Part shown: positions 43,884-52,828 of the stretch, piece by piece | Layout: the number at the start of each line of letters is the position of its first letter | Numbering within the stretch: position 1 is the first letter of the stretch | Assembly (NCBI RefSeq): GCF_001995215.1 | Contig: NZ_MUXN01000012.1 | Location: 1-64,000, forward strand | DNA: 64,000 bases | Origin: Amycolatopsis azurea DSM 43854 | GTDB taxonomy: Bacteria; Actinomycetota; Actinomycetes; Mycobacteriales; Pseudonocardiaceae | Reading direction: 5' to 3' | Notes under the pieces: generated by a model | What the model was told of the DNA's origin: nothing | Databases searched by the model: none | What the model saw: only the letters and a program-made list of their open reading frames with translations | Made by a program: the position numbers and the translations under genes

Positions 43884-45076
43884 CCGCGTCCTCACTGCTG
43901 GCGGAGATCTCGGACGTCGGCCGCGACCCGAAGCGCGGCGGCTACTCCCGCCACGCCTTCGACGCGGCCGAAACCGAGCTCCGCGCGTGGTTCGTCGAGC
44001 GTGCCGGACGGCTGGGGCTCGGCATCGAGACCGACCGCAACGGCAACATCTGGGCCTGGTGGGGCACCCCGGGCCCGGACGCGGTCGTCACCGGGAGCCA
44101 TCTCGACTCGGTTCCCGGCGGCGGCGCCTTCGACGGCCCGCTCGGCGTCGCGAGCGCGCTCGACGCGGTGGAGATCTTGCAGGCCAAGGGAATCCGGCCC
44201 GCCAAGCCGTTCGCCGTCGTGGTCTTCGCCGAGGAAGAAGGCGGCCGGTTCGGGGTGCCCTGCCTCGGCTCGCGGCTGCTGACCGGGACCATCGACGCGG
44301 ACAAGGCGCGCGGGCTGCGCGATCCCGACGGAGTCACGTTCGCGGAAGCGGCGGCGAAGTCCGGGCTGGATCCCGAGCGGGTCGGCAAGGACTCCGAGCG
44401 CCTCGGCCTGATCGGGCGGTTCCTCGAACTGCACGTCGAGCAGGGACGCGGGCTGATCGACCTCGGCTCGCCGGTCGCGGTCGGCAACACGGTGATCGCG
44501 CACGGGCGATGGCGGTTCTCCTTCCAGGGACAGGGAAACCACGCCGGTGCGACGCTGATCGGTGATCGTCGCGATCCGATGATCCCGGCGGCCGAGACCG
44601 TCCTCGCCGTGCGGAAACTCGCGAAGGCGACGTCCGACGCCAGGGCCACGGTCGGCAGGCTCGTGCCGGTTCCCGGCGGGACCAACGTCATCGCGTCCAC
44701 TGTGGACTTGTGGCTGGACGCGCGGGTGCCGGGCACGGCTACGCCCGAATTGGTCGCGGAGATCGCGAAGCTGGCCGAAGAAGCCGCCGGTCAGGAGGGC
44801 TGCCGGGTCGAGGTCACCAGGGAGTCGTACTCGGACGACGTGATCTTCGACGACGCGCTGCGCCGTGACCTGGGCACCTGGCTCGGTGGGCCGCCGGAGC
44901 TGCCGACCGGGGCCGGGCACGACGCGGCGATCCTCGCCGGATTCGTCCCGTCCGGAATGCTCTACGTGCGCAATCCGACCGGCATCAGCCATTCCCCGGA
45001 GGAGTTCTCCGAGGCGGAGGACGTCGACCACGGTGCCCGCGCGCTCGCGGACGTCCTGGAAAAACTGTCGACATGA
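43880..45076 (+). CDS. M20 family amidohydrolase (allantoate amidohydrolase/N-carbamoylase-like)
   Basis: 398 aa from GTG 43880 in the hutU stop. Dinuclear zinc amidase of the M20/AAH group: [20 protein letters not shown] (first metal His and Asp, about 71-90), [12 protein letters not shown] (bridging Glu), [11 protein letters not shown], and the dimerisation-domain His in GQGNHAGAT; ends with GHDAAIL and [11 protein letters not shown]. Usual members cleave N-carbamoyl amino acids or allantoate. Lying inside the hut operon next to hutF, whose product is N-formylglutamate, it may supply the missing deformylase activity (inference). No hutG is present. Confidence 0.87.
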
Positions 45077-46368
45077 CGACATATTGGTGTGAGCGGGCCT
45101 GGTTGCCGGACGGGATCGCCGACGCCGTCCGGATCGAGGTCGACGGCGGGAAGATCGCCTCCGTGACGGCGAATGCGCCTCGAGAGGGATCCGTCCTGAA
45201 TGGACTGACCTTGCCGGGCTTCGCCAACGGGCACTCGCACGCGTTCCACCGTGCGCTGCGCGGCCGGACGCACCACGATCGCGGGACGTTCTGGACGTGG
45301 CGCGAGCGGATGTACTCGCTCGCGTCCCGGCTGGAGCCGGATTCGTACTATCGCTTGGCGCGCGGGGTCTACGCCGAGATGGTGCTGGCCGGGTACACGA
45401 GTGTCGGCGAGTTCCACTACCTGCACCACGCGCCGGGTGGAAAGCCTTACGCCGAGCCGAACGCGATGGGCGAGGCGCTGCGGCAGGCGGCCGCGGACGC
45501 CGGGATCCGGCTCACCCTCCTCGACACGTGTTACCTGGCCGGTGGTATCGATGTGGAACCCGACGAGGTGCAGCAGCGATTCTCCGACGGGTCGGCTGCG
45601 AAGTGGGCGCAACGGGTCGGCGACTTGCGTGCGGGGGAGACGTTCCGGGTGGGCGGCGCGATCCATTCGGTGCGCGCCGTTCCCGAAGATCAACTGTCCG
45701 AAGTGGATCGAGGGACTGGGCCGCTGCACATCCACCTTTCCGAGCAACGGGCCGAAAACGAGCAATGCCTGGCGGCGTATGGCAGGACGCCGACGGGGTT
45801 GCTCCACGACCACGGAGTGCTCGGCGAGCGGCTCACCGCGGTGCACGCGACCCACCTGACCGCGGGCGACATCAAATGGCTCGGTGAGGCGCGAAGCCGT
45901 GCGTGCTTCTGCCCGACGACCGAGCGGGATCTCGGCGACGGCATCGGCCCGGCGCGGACGCTGCTGGACGCGGGGGTGCGGTTGTGCGTCGGCAGCGACA
46001 GCAACGCGGTCGTCGACGCGTTCGAAGAGGCCAGGGCGCTGGAGCTGAACGAGCGGCTCGCGAGCGAGCGGCGCGGCCGGTTCTCCGCGGGGGAACTCCT
46101 CGCGGCGGCGACGGATCATGGCGCCGTCGGCTGGGACGAGGTCGGCAGGCTGGCTCCGGGCGCGGGCGCCGACCTGGTCACGGTCGGCCTCGGATCGGTG
46201 CGGACCGCCGGGATCGAGCCGTCCGGGGTGGTCTTCGCCGCGTCCGGCGCGGATGTCCGGAATGTCGTCGTCGCCGGGCGCGAGGTCGTCCGCGATGGCG
46301 TACACCAGCTGATCGACCGGCCGGAAACGGTCTTGGCCAAGGAGATCGAGGCACTGTGGCAGTCCTGA
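45073..46368 (+). CDS. hutF: Formimidoylglutamate deiminase
   Basis: 431 aa. Amidohydrolase that converts N-formimidoylglutamate to N-formylglutamate and ammonia. Marks: [20 protein letters not shown] (metal-binding HxH plus substrate contacts), [48 protein letters not shown] and [16 protein letters not shown] (metal Asp). It starts at an ATG that overlaps the preceding stop (ATGA). Its presence shows that the deiminase branch of histidine breakdown is used instead of HutG formimidoylglutamase. Confidence 0.94.
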   Translation: MTTYWCERAWLPDGIADAVRIEVDGGKIASVTANAPREGSVLNGLTLPGFANGHSHAFHRALRGRTHHDRGTFWTWRERMYSLASRLEPDSYYRLARGVYAEMVLAGYTSVGEFHYLHHAPGGKPYAEPNAMGEALRQAAADAGIRLTLLDTCYLAGGIDVEPDEVQQRFSDGSAAKWAQRVGDLRAGETFRVGGAIHSVRAVPEDQLSEVDRGTGPLHIHLSEQRAENEQCLAAYGRTPTGLLHDHGVLGERLTAVHATHLTAGDIKWLGEARSRACFCPTTERDLGDGIGPARTLLDAGVRLCVGSDSNAVVDAFEEARALELNERLASERRGRFSAGELLAAATDHGAVGWDEVGRLAPGAGADLVTVGLGSVRTAGIEPSGVVFAASGADVRNVVVAGREVVRDGVHQLIDRPETVLAKEIEALWQS

Positions 46369-47522
46369 TCACGGGTATCGGCGAGCTCACCACGAACGAC
46401 GCCGAACTGGGCAAGCTCCGCGACGCGGCGGTCGTCGTCGACGGCGAAGTGATCGCCTGGGTCGGCTCGGCGGCGGACGCGCCGGAAGCGGACGAGCGGA
46501 TCGACGTCGACGGCCGTGCGGTGCTGCCCGGCTGGGTGGACAGCCACACGCACCTCGTGTTCGCCGGCGACCGGACGGCCGAGTTCGAGGCGCGGATGGC
46601 CGGGAAGGCGTACAGCGCCGGGGGTATCGCGGTCACTGTCAATGCGACGCGATCGGCTTCCGACGAGCAGCTGGCGGCGAATCTGCGGCGTCACGTCGAT
46701 GAAGCGGCGAAGCAGGGGACGACCTGCCTGGAGACGAAGACCGGGTACGGGCTCAACGTCGAGGATGAAGTGCGTTCCGCGCGGATCGCCGCCGAGGTGG
46801 CCGACGAGGTCACCTTCCTCGGCGCGCACCTGGTGCCGCCGGGCGCCGACGCGGAGTCCTACGTGGACCTCGTCTGCGGCGACATGCTCGACGCCGTGGC
46901 GCCGCTCGTGCGGTGGGCGGACGTGTTCTGCGAGACCGGCGCGTTCGACGAGGCGCAGTCCGGGCGGGTGCTGAAGGCGGCGCGGGAACGCGGTCTCGGG
47001 CTGCGGGTGCACGGGAACCAGCTGGGGGAGGGGCCCGGGGTGCGGCTCGCCGTCGAGCTGGGGGCGGCGAGTGTCGACCACTGCACGTACCTGAGCGAAG
47101 CGGACGTCGAGGCTCTTGCCGCTTCGGACACCGTCGCGACCCTGTTGCCGGCGTGCGACCTGTCGACCCGGCAGCCGTTGGCGCCGGCGCGACGGCTGCT
47201 GGACGCGGGGGCGACGGTCGCGCTGGCGAGCAACGCGAATCCGGGCAGTTCGTACACGACGTCGATGGCGTTCTGCGTCACGACCGCGGTGCTGCAGATG
47301 CGGATGACGATCGACGAGGCGGTGTGGGCGGCGACGGCGGGTGGCGCTCGCGCGCTTCGGCGTGACGACGTGGGCTTCGTGCGGCCTGGGGCGCGCGCCG
47401 ACCTTCAGGTGCTGGAGGCGCCTTCGACGACGCACCTGGCGTACCGGCCCGGGGTGCCGCTGACGGCGGCCGTGTGGCGCCGCGGGGAGCTGCTGACCAG
47501 CGGTTTCGCGTCAAAGCGATAG
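46356..47522 (+). CDS. hutI: Imidazolonepropionase
   Basis: 388 aa from GTG 46356, overlapping hutF by 13 bases, with AAGGAG 11 bases upstream. Hydrolyses imidazolonepropionate to formimidoylglutamate. Marks: [23 protein letters not shown] (HxH), [54 protein letters not shown] and [16 protein letters not shown]. The last two codons and stop are AAG CGA TAG, where CGATAG belongs to a family A repeat arm, so the repeat supplies the stop codon. Confidence 0.95.
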   Translation: MAVLITGIGELTTNDAELGKLRDAAVVVDGEVIAWVGSAADAPEADERIDVDGRAVLPGWVDSHTHLVFAGDRTAEFEARMAGKAYSAGGIAVTVNATRSASDEQLAANLRRHVDEAAKQGTTCLETKTGYGLNVEDEVRSARIAAEVADEVTFLGAHLVPPGADAESYVDLVCGDMLDAVAPLVRWADVFCETGAFDEAQSGRVLKAARERGLGLRVHGNQLGEGPGVRLAVELGAASVDHCTYLSEADVEALAASDTVATLLPACDLSTRQPLAPARRLLDAGATVALASNANPGSSYTTSMAFCVTTAVLQMRMTIDEAVWAATAGGARALRRDDVGFVRPGARADLQVLEAPSTTHLAYRPGVPLTAAVWRRGELLTSGFASKR

Positions 47523-47541
47523 CAAAGGTCCCTTGCTCCCC
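47516..47541 (-). repeat. Family A repeat, single arm overlapping the hutI stop
   Basis: GCGATAGCAAAGGTCCCTTG followed by CTCCC. Single arm in the gap between hutI and a convergent gene. The TAG of CGATAG is the hutI stop codon. Confidence 0.88.
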
Positions 47542-47547
47542 CGGCGG

Positions 47548-48306
47548 TCAGGAGGCCTGGTCGAGGGTCTCCTGGACCCGCTCACGCAGCGCGGGCGGGA
47601 GTTCGTCGAGCAGGTGGGACCACTGCTCGACGCGCTTCTCGCTCAGATGGGTGAGCAGGTCGAGCACCGGCGCCCACAGGTCCTCGTCGGCGGCCGCGAC
47701 CCGCAGGAGGCCGCGGAACCGGGTTTCGGAGAGCAGCCCGAGGACGTGATCGATCCGGCTCTTGTCGTCGAGGACGAACGCGATGCGGATCAGGGCCTCG
47801 TCGCCGATGACGCCGAGGGCCCTGCGCACCGTCGGGTCGGGCAGGTGGCCGACGAAGCGGCCGACGGTGATCCAGTCCTCGCGGCGCACCAGCTCCCCGG
47901 CGACCGCGACGACGGTGTCGAGCGGGATGCGCGCGATGATCGCGCTCGCCCGGCGCGGGTCCAACTCGGCCGCGACGTCGGACAGGAACTGCGGCTTCAG
48001 GCGCTTCGCGACGTCGACGCCTCGGGAGACGTCTACGAGCCCGGCGATCCGCGCGCACAGAAGCGGGCCGAAGACCTTCTCGGCGATCTTCGCGAGGATC
48101 GGGCTCGGTACGAGCTTGCTCGCCATCGCCATCCGTTCGAGGGCGGCGAGGTTGGCGTCGAACAGCGTGTCCGTGACCTGCTCGCGGAACGCCTGAAGCT
48201 CGGCCGCGTCCACGTTTTCCAGGTAGGACAGTCGCTCGGGGGCGGTGCCGAGGACGCGGGCGAGTTTGAGGATCTCCGCCTGCGCGGCGAAGTTTTCGGT
48301 GGTCAC
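47548..48306 (-). CDS. Uncharacterised helical protein, MgtE-N-like repeats
   Basis: 252 aa from GTG 48306, which overlaps the preceding stop. All helical. LDPRRASAIIARIPLDTVVAVAGELVRREDWITVGRFVGHL and the following HEAT-like helices resemble, weakly, the MgtE cytoplasmic N-domain superhelix. No membrane segment and no catalytic motif. Its neighbour at 48303-48512 is translationally coupled upstream, so the pair probably works together. Function unknown. Confidence 0.7.
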   Translation of the reverse strand: MTTENFAAQAEILKLARVLGTAPERLSYLENVDAAELQAFREQVTDTLFDANLAALERMAMASKLVPSPILAKIAEKVFGPLLCARIAGLVDVSRGVDVAKRLKPQFLSDVAAELDPRRASAIIARIPLDTVVAVAGELVRREDWITVGRFVGHLPDPTVRRALGVIGDEALIRIAFVLDDKSRIDHVLGLLSETRFRGLLRVAAADEDLWAPVLDLLTHLSEKRVEQWSHLLDELPPALRERVQETLDQAS

Positions 48307-48512
48307 AGGCCCACCACCTTGCGGATGGTGCCGCGCAGAAGGGCGGGTACGTACTTCAGGCCCTCTTCGCCCGCCTCGGCCAAGGCCTTGGCCTGGCGGT
48401 GGCGCGCGTCGCGCAACGCGTCGGAGAGGTCTTGCTTTTCGTTGTCGGCCAGCGCTTCGATGCCTGCCGGGACAGGACCGCCTAGCTGGCCGGTGAGTGT
48501 GCGCTCGGCCAT
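48303..48512 (-). CDS. Small uncharacterised protein coupled to the helical protein gene
   Basis: 69 aa. Starts ERTLTGQLGGPVPAGIEALA, then a charged helix (DNEKQDLSDALRDARHRQAK) and LKYVPALLRGTIRKVVGL. A GTGA overlap ties it to the next gene. I recognise no family. The GC-rich third positions and coupling make it likely real. Confidence 0.6.
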   Translation of the reverse strand: MAERTLTGQLGGPVPAGIEALADNEKQDLSDALRDARHRQAKALAEAGEEGLKYVPALLRGTIRKVVGL

Positions 48513-48616
48513 GGTCGATCATCATGCCTCATGAATCCGGCGGAGACCGGATGATCGGGGGACCTTTACTTTCGTCCATGGCGGACGGCTCGGCGCGACT
48601 TGTAGCGTCCAAGCCT

Positions 48617-50242
48617 GTGAAGGACGCGGAAGAGCCGGTGCGGCGCGGGCGACGGCTGATCATGGACGTCGCCCTGTGGCTCGGGCTCTGCGGCTGGGTG
48701 GTCATCGACGCCGGATCCAGCACGAGGCACTGGGAACTGCTCGCCGGGCTCACCGCGACCACCGCCGCGATCGCGTTGTCACGCCGATATCCACTGGTCT
48801 CGCTCGGGATCGCGATGGTCGCCAGTTTCGTCGTCATGGGCAGCTTCGGCGGCCGGGTGCCGATCTGGGAAGGGTTCGTCCTGGTCGCGGTGAGCTACCT
48901 CGCCGGCTACCGGCAGCCGGTCGCGAAGCCGATGCTGCGTCTCTTCACCGTCGTTTCCCTGGTCGCGGTCCCCGTCGCGCTGGTGTGGAGCAGGGACGGA
49001 TTCGCGTCCTGGGGCGCCCTGCTCGGCGTCTTGGTCTTCGCGTCGGTGACGCCGTGGCTGATGGGCCGCTACGTCCGGCAGCGTGAGGACATGGCGCGCG
49101 ACGGCTGGCGCCGCGCCGAGGAGATGGAGAGCCGGCAGCGGCTCGTCGCCGACCGCGCGCGGCTGCGCGAGCGCACCCGGATCGCCAGCGACATGCACGA
49201 CTCGCTGGGTCACGAGCTGAGTCTCATCGCGGTGCGCGCGGCGGCGCTGGAGGTCGCGGGCGGGCTCGACGAGCCGCAGCGGCAGGCCGCGGGTGAGCTG
49301 CGGCAGAGCGCCGCGACGGCGACCGAGCGGCTGCGCGAGATCATCGGGGTCCTTCGCGAGGACGACGCGCCCACCGAACCGGTGGACGAGAGCATCGACG
49401 ACCTGCTCGACCGCGCCAGGGCGTCGGGCGTGCTGATCGTGTCCTCCGTGGACGGCCCGGTGGACGGTGAGCCGCGGATGGTCGACCGCGCCGCGTATCG
49501 CGTGGTCCAGGAATCGGTCACGAACGTGGTGAAACACGCGCCGGGTGCGGCTGTCACCGTCCGGGTCGCGCGTTCGGCGGGACGGACGGACGTCGTGGTC
49601 ACCAACGCCGCGCCACCCGCGGGGCCACTGCCGGGCAGGACTTCGGGAAAACGGGGGCTGATCGGCCTGCGCGAGCGGGTCCGGCTGGTCGGCGGGACCT
49701 TGCGGGCCGGACCCCATGACGGCGGATTCGAGGTCGGCGCGACCTTGCCGCACGACGCGGCGCCGTCGGAGGAGACGCCGGAGAGTCAGGCAGCGATGGA
49801 CGCCGAGGTGGGGCAGTCGGTTTCGGCCAGGGAACTGGAACGCGCCCGGCGGGACGTCCGGCGCAGCCTGATCCAGGCGATCGTCGTGCCGATCGGGCTC
49901 TTCGGCGTGGTGGTCGCGATCAGCGGCTCCGTGTTCCTCGTCCAGTGGTACCGCTCCGTACTGCCCGGCGGCGACTACGACCGCATCCGGCTGGGCCAGA
50001 CGCGGGCGGAGCTCGCGTCCGTCCTGCCCGCCGGCCAGCGGATCGCGCGGCCACGCGTGGTGGAACCGACGGCGCCCGCCGGAGCGACATGCGAGTACTA
50101 CGGCACCGAGCGCACCGTGTTCAACTTGAACTACGAGGCCTACCGGCTGTGTTTCGCCGATGGGAAGCTCGTGGCGAAGGACATGATCACCGAGGACGAG
50201 CAAAGGGGGAACCCGGATGATCCGGGTGGTGCTGGCCGATGA
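48617..50242 (+). CDS. Sensor histidine kinase with a C-terminal membrane-anchored extra domain
   Basis: 541 aa from GTG 48617 (ATG 48578 possible); TAGCGT (48602-48607) fits a near-leaderless promoter. Five to six membrane segments at about 15-150, a coiled-coil, then HisKA_3 TRIASDMHDSLGHELSLIA with His194 and an HATPase domain (RVVQESVTNVVKHAPGAAVT, then TSGKRGLIGLRERV). Normally the protein would end near residue 385. Here a linker, another membrane segment (AIVVPIGLFGVVVAISGSVFLV, about 424-445) and a 95-residue outer domain follow (YDRIRLGQTRAELASVLPAG, CEYYGTE, YRLCFADGKLVAKDM), resembling BamE/SmpA-type folds. Confidence 0.85.
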   Translation: MKDAEEPVRRGRRLIMDVALWLGLCGWVVIDAGSSTRHWELLAGLTATTAAIALSRRYPLVSLGIAMVASFVVMGSFGGRVPIWEGFVLVAVSYLAGYRQPVAKPMLRLFTVVSLVAVPVALVWSRDGFASWGALLGVLVFASVTPWLMGRYVRQREDMARDGWRRAEEMESRQRLVADRARLRERTRIASDMHDSLGHELSLIAVRAAALEVAGGLDEPQRQAAGELRQSAATATERLREIIGVLREDDAPTEPVDESIDDLLDRARASGVLIVSSVDGPVDGEPRMVDRAAYRVVQESVTNVVKHAPGAAVTVRVARSAGRTDVVVTNAAPPAGPLPGRTSGKRGLIGLRERVRLVGGTLRAGPHDGGFEVGATLPHDAAPSEETPESQAAMDAEVGQSVSARELERARRDVRRSLIQAIVVPIGLFGVVVAISGSVFLVQWYRSVLPGGDYDRIRLGQTRAELASVLPAGQRIARPRVVEPTAPAGATCEYYGTERTVFNLNYEAYRLCFADGKLVAKDMITEDEQRGNPDDPGGAGR

Positions 50243-50891
50243 CGAGGCGATGATCCGCGCCGGGGTGTCGGCGATCCTGGCGGCGGACGCCGGGATCGAA
50301 GTGGTCGCGGAGGCCGAGAACGGCAGCGCCGCCGTCGAGCAGGCACGCGCGACCAGGCCGGACGTCGTGCTGCTGGACATCCGGATGCCGGTCATGGACG
50401 GGCTCAAGGCCGCCGAGGAGATCCGGCGGCTGCTGCCGGAGATCGGCGTGATCATGCTGACCACGTTCGGCGAAGACGCCTACATCGAGCGCGCGCTGGG
50501 GCTCGGCGCGAGCGGCTTCCTGTTGAAATCCGGTGATCCCCGCGAACTGCTCGCGGGGATCCACGCTGTCGCCGGTGGCGCGGCCTTCCTCTCGCCGAAG
50601 GTCGCGCAGCGGGTCATCGCCCGCTTCTCCGGCAACCAGGTTTCCCGGGTCGAAGAGGCGAAGGAGATGGTCGGCAAACTGACGCCGCGCGAGCAGGAAG
50701 TGCTGGCGCTGCTGGGTTCCGGACTGTCCAATGCGGACATCGCGGCGAAGCTGTTCGTCGTCGAGGGCACCGTGAAAGCTTATGTGAGCACGATCCTCAA
50801 CCGGCTCGGCGCCCGGAACCGGGTGCAGGCGGCGATCACGGCGTACGAGGCGGGACTGGTCGGCGGGGAACGGGAGGAATCCAGCCGCTGA
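50217..50891 (+). CDS. NarL/FixJ-type response regulator
   Basis: 224 aa. Receiver with DD at 8-9, phosphoacceptor Asp54 (VVLLDIRMPVMDG) and the conserved Lys in GFLLKSGDPRE; LuxR helix-turn-helix LTPREQEVLALLGSGLSNADIAAKLFVVEGTVKAYVSTIL. ATG 50217 lies inside the kinase gene (26-base overlap), so the two are coupled and act as a pair. The C-terminus overlaps the convergent monooxygenase gene by 56 bases, an unusually long tail-to-tail overlap. Confidence 0.93.
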   Translation: MIRVVLADDEAMIRAGVSAILAADAGIEVVAEAENGSAAVEQARATRPDVVLLDIRMPVMDGLKAAEEIRRLLPEIGVIMLTTFGEDAYIERALGLGASGFLLKSGDPRELLAGIHAVAGGAAFLSPKVAQRVIARFSGNQVSRVEEAKEMVGKLTPREQEVLALLGSGLSNADIAAKLFVVEGTVKAYVSTILNRLGARNRVQAAITAYEAGLVGGEREESSR

Positions 50892-51957
50892 CGCCGGCGC
50901 CGATGCGGGCGGTGAGCGCACCGGGGAGCAGGCGGAACACGCCGTTGCGGACGGCGACGGCGAGCGGGTTGCGCAGCTGCGGCCCGATTTTCCCGGCCTG
51001 GACCGAGGCTTTGACGACGCCTTGGCTGCGTGGCCGCCTTTGCTCGTCGTAGCTCTTCAGTGCCGTGTCGATGTCTTCGGTGGTGCTGAGCGCGGCGGCG
51101 AGCACGACGGCGTCTTCGATCGCCTGACAGCCGCCTTGGCCGAGGAAGGGCGGCATCGCGTGGGCCGCGTCGCCGAGAAGGGCGACGCGGCCTTTCACGT
51201 ATGCGGGCAGGGGAGTGCCGAGCAGGTAGAGATCGTGGTGGAGCAGCGTCTCCGGCTCTGTCGCGTCGATGAGTTCGGGAATGGGCTCGTGCCAGCCGCC
51301 GAAGCGGTTCTTCAGGTACGACTTCGGGTCTTCGTAACGGATTCCCGCTTCGGCGACGTAGCTCGCCCACCAGTAGACGCGGCCGTCGTGCAAGGGGATG
51401 ACGCCGATCTCGGCGCCGTCGTCCCAGCTCGTGCTGAGCTCGACCGGGCGGGGAGGGGTGGCCACCGCGCGGAAGGCGGTGCTGCCGCTGTAGACCGGTT
51501 CGGGATGTCCCGGCCAGAGTCGTGCGCGTGCTGTGCTGTGGATGCCGTCGGCGGCGACGATGAGGTCCGCGTCGAGATCGTCGAGGACGGTGACCTCGGT
51601 GCCGGTGCGGACGCAGCCGGCGGGCAGCGCGTCGCGGAGTGCGCCGATGAGGTCGGCGCGGTGGATGGCGGCGAGCGGACGTCCGTGGTGACGGCGGAAC
51701 GCCTCGGCGTCCCATCGGGTGATGCGTCGGCCTTCGCGGTCGTGGAGGCCGCCCGACGACTGTTCCCGCAGGCTGTCGAGGTGGACGTCCAGCGTTTCGA
51801 GTGAGCGCAGGGCGTTCGGCCACAGGGAGATGCCCGCGCCGACGGCGGTGAGTTCCGGGGCGCGTTCCAGGACGGTGACCTCCCAGCCGATGCCGCGCAG
51901 CCCGATGGCCGCCGTCAGTCCGCCGATTCCTCCGCCGACCACGATCGCTTTGCGCAT
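50836..51957 (-). CDS. FAD-dependent monooxygenase (PHBH-like, short form)
   Basis: 373 aa. FAD Rossmann AIVVGGGIGGLTAAIGLRGIG at 4-24, RTGTEVTVLDDLDADLIVAADGIHSTAR (DG motif) and GRVALLGDAAHAMPPFLGQGGCQAIEDAVVLA (GD motif). It lacks the C-terminal thioredoxin-like domain, as in zeaxanthin epoxidase or 3-hydroxybenzoate 6-hydroxylase-like proteins. Substrate unknown. ATG 51957 has GAGGAGG 5 bases upstream, inside the divergent operator region, so the TetR gene opposite is likely its repressor. Confidence 0.9.
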   Translation of the reverse strand: MRKAIVVGGGIGGLTAAIGLRGIGWEVTVLERAPELTAVGAGISLWPNALRSLETLDVHLDSLREQSSGGLHDREGRRITRWDAEAFRRHHGRPLAAIHRADLIGALRDALPAGCVRTGTEVTVLDDLDADLIVAADGIHSTARARLWPGHPEPVYSGSTAFRAVATPPRPVELSTSWDDGAEIGVIPLHDGRVYWWASYVAEAGIRYEDPKSYLKNRFGGWHEPIPELIDATEPETLLHHDLYLLGTPLPAYVKGRVALLGDAAHAMPPFLGQGGCQAIEDAVVLAAALSTTEDIDTALKSYDEQRRPRSQGVVKASVQAGKIGPQLRNPLAVAVRNGVFRLLPGALTARIGAGVSGWIPPVPRRPVPPRTP

Positions 51958-51966
51958 GTCGACCTC

Positions 51967-52001
51967 CTCTACATGTGTAGAGTACTACTACACTTGTAGA
52001 G
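51967..52001. promoter_or_regulatory. Twin palindromic operators for the TetR gene and the monooxygenase
   Basis: CTCTACATGTGTAGAG (51967-51982), a perfect inverted repeat, and CTACACTTGTAG (51988-51999), sharing half-sites CTACA/TGTAG. Centres lie about 19 bp apart. The second reaches the TetR GTG start. TACACT (51990-51995) fits a -10 box for a leaderless tetR transcript, so binding would shut off both promoters. Confidence 0.8.
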
Positions 52002-52546
52002 TGCGAAAGGCGACGATCGGGGACGCGGCCATCGAGGTGATCGCGGCCGAAGGGATGCGGGGGCTGACGCACCGCGCGGTCGACCGGTTCGCCGGGCTGC
52101 CGTCGGGCTCGACGTCGTACTACGCGCGGACGCGGGCGGCGCTGCTGGAGCTGGCGATCTCGCGGATGGTCGAACTCGACGAGGTCACCCTCGACCCGCC
52201 GCCCGGCGGGCTGGCCGAGTACGTGGCGGGGTTCGCGCACGCGGCTATCACGGACGGGCGGACGCGGATGCTCGCGCGGTACGAGTTCGCGCTGGAGGCG
52301 ACGCGGCGGCCGGAGCTGCGGGAGGCCTACGACCGGGGCGGGCTGATGATCCGGCGGCGGTGTGCCGAGGTGCTGGCCGCCCGCGGCTCGGCGGAGCCGG
52401 AGCGGCACGCGCGGGTGCTCGTCGCGTGGCTGGACGGGACGATCTTCGACGCGCTGGCCGGGACCGGCTCGCTGGCGCCGCCGGATCTCGCGGAGCTGAC
52501 GGCGGGGGCGCGGGAGGTGCTGGCGGGGCTCGGGGTGGCGGGATAG
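52001..52546 (+). CDS. TetR family transcriptional regulator
   Basis: 181 aa from GTG 52001. N-terminal helix-turn-helix with KATIGDAAIEVIAAEGMRGLTHRAVDRFAGLPSGSTSYYARTRAALLE (about 3-50), then a helical ligand domain with LARYEFALEATRRPELREAYDRG, the TetR_C-type block seen in regulators of drug-related genes. Divergent from a flavin monooxygenase with twin operators between. Its stop TAG (GGATAG) lies in a family A repeat arm. Confidence 0.9.
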   Translation: MRKATIGDAAIEVIAAEGMRGLTHRAVDRFAGLPSGSTSYYARTRAALLELAISRMVELDEVTLDPPPGGLAEYVAGFAHAAITDGRTRMLARYEFALEATRRPELREAYDRGGLMIRRRCAEVLAARGSAEPERHARVLVAWLDGTIFDALAGTGSLAPPDLAELTAGAREVLAGLGVAG

Positions 52547-52624
52547 CAGGGGACCTTTGCTATCGCCGGGGGCGCTGACCTGCGGTTTTGAGTGCTGAGG
52601 GGAGCAAGGGACCTTTGCTGTCGC
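52542..52624 (+). repeat. Family A repeats: two single arms
   Basis: Arm at 52542-52567 (ATAGCAGGGGACCTTTGCTA), whose TAG is the TetR stop, and arm at 52600-52624 (GGAGCAAGGGACCTTTGCTG). Both have the same orientation. The region 52547-52828 holds only repeats and no gene. Confidence 0.85.
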
Positions 52625-52630
52625 GAGGGG

Positions 52631-52673
52631 GTGTGTGGAAATAGGGACGTTGAGTGTCCCTATTTCCACACAC
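52631..52673. repeat. Family B hairpin repeat, copy 2
   Basis: GTGTGTGGAAATAGGGAC pairs with GTCCCTATTTCCACACAC around GTTGAGT. Relative to the reverse complement of copy 1 (40544-40586) two stem bases differ on each arm and still pair. Confidence 0.9.
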
Positions 52674-52688
52674 CCCTCGATGGCCGGT

Positions 52689-52735
52689 GACTGTGTGGAT
52701 TTTGGTGCGTTGGATGACCAGAAATCCACACAGTC
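52689..52735. repeat. Family C hairpin repeat, copy 2
   Basis: GACTGTGTGGATTTTGG pairs with CCAGAAATCCACACAGTC with one bulge; loop GCGTTGGATG is the reverse complement of the copy 1 loop. So this copy is inverted relative to 40470-40516. Confidence 0.87.
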
Positions 52736-52755
52736 CCGGCGCCCACCTGCGCGAA

Positions 52756-52826
52756 GAGAGCAAGGGACCTTTGCTACCACTTGTCTCAACATCGAGAGAA
52801 GTGATAGCAAAGGTCCCTTGCTTCCC
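52756..52826. repeat. Family A hairpin repeat, long form with TCAACATC loop
   Basis: GAGAGCAAGGGACCTTTGCT continues to ACCACTTGTCT, loop CAACAT, then CGAGAGAAGTGATAGC and AAAGGTCCCTTGCTTC. Closest to the long copy at 40391-40458, with the changed inner pair A-T (ACCAC/GTGAT) partly compensated. It ends 2 bases before the stop of the ABC permease gene. Confidence 0.9.
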
Positions 52827-52828
52827 CG

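Noticed and set aside
48552-48575. Another family A arm (GGGGGACCTTTACTTTCG)
   Set aside because: It matches the core only over GGGGACCTTT and lacks the GCTATC part; too degenerate to list as a repeat.
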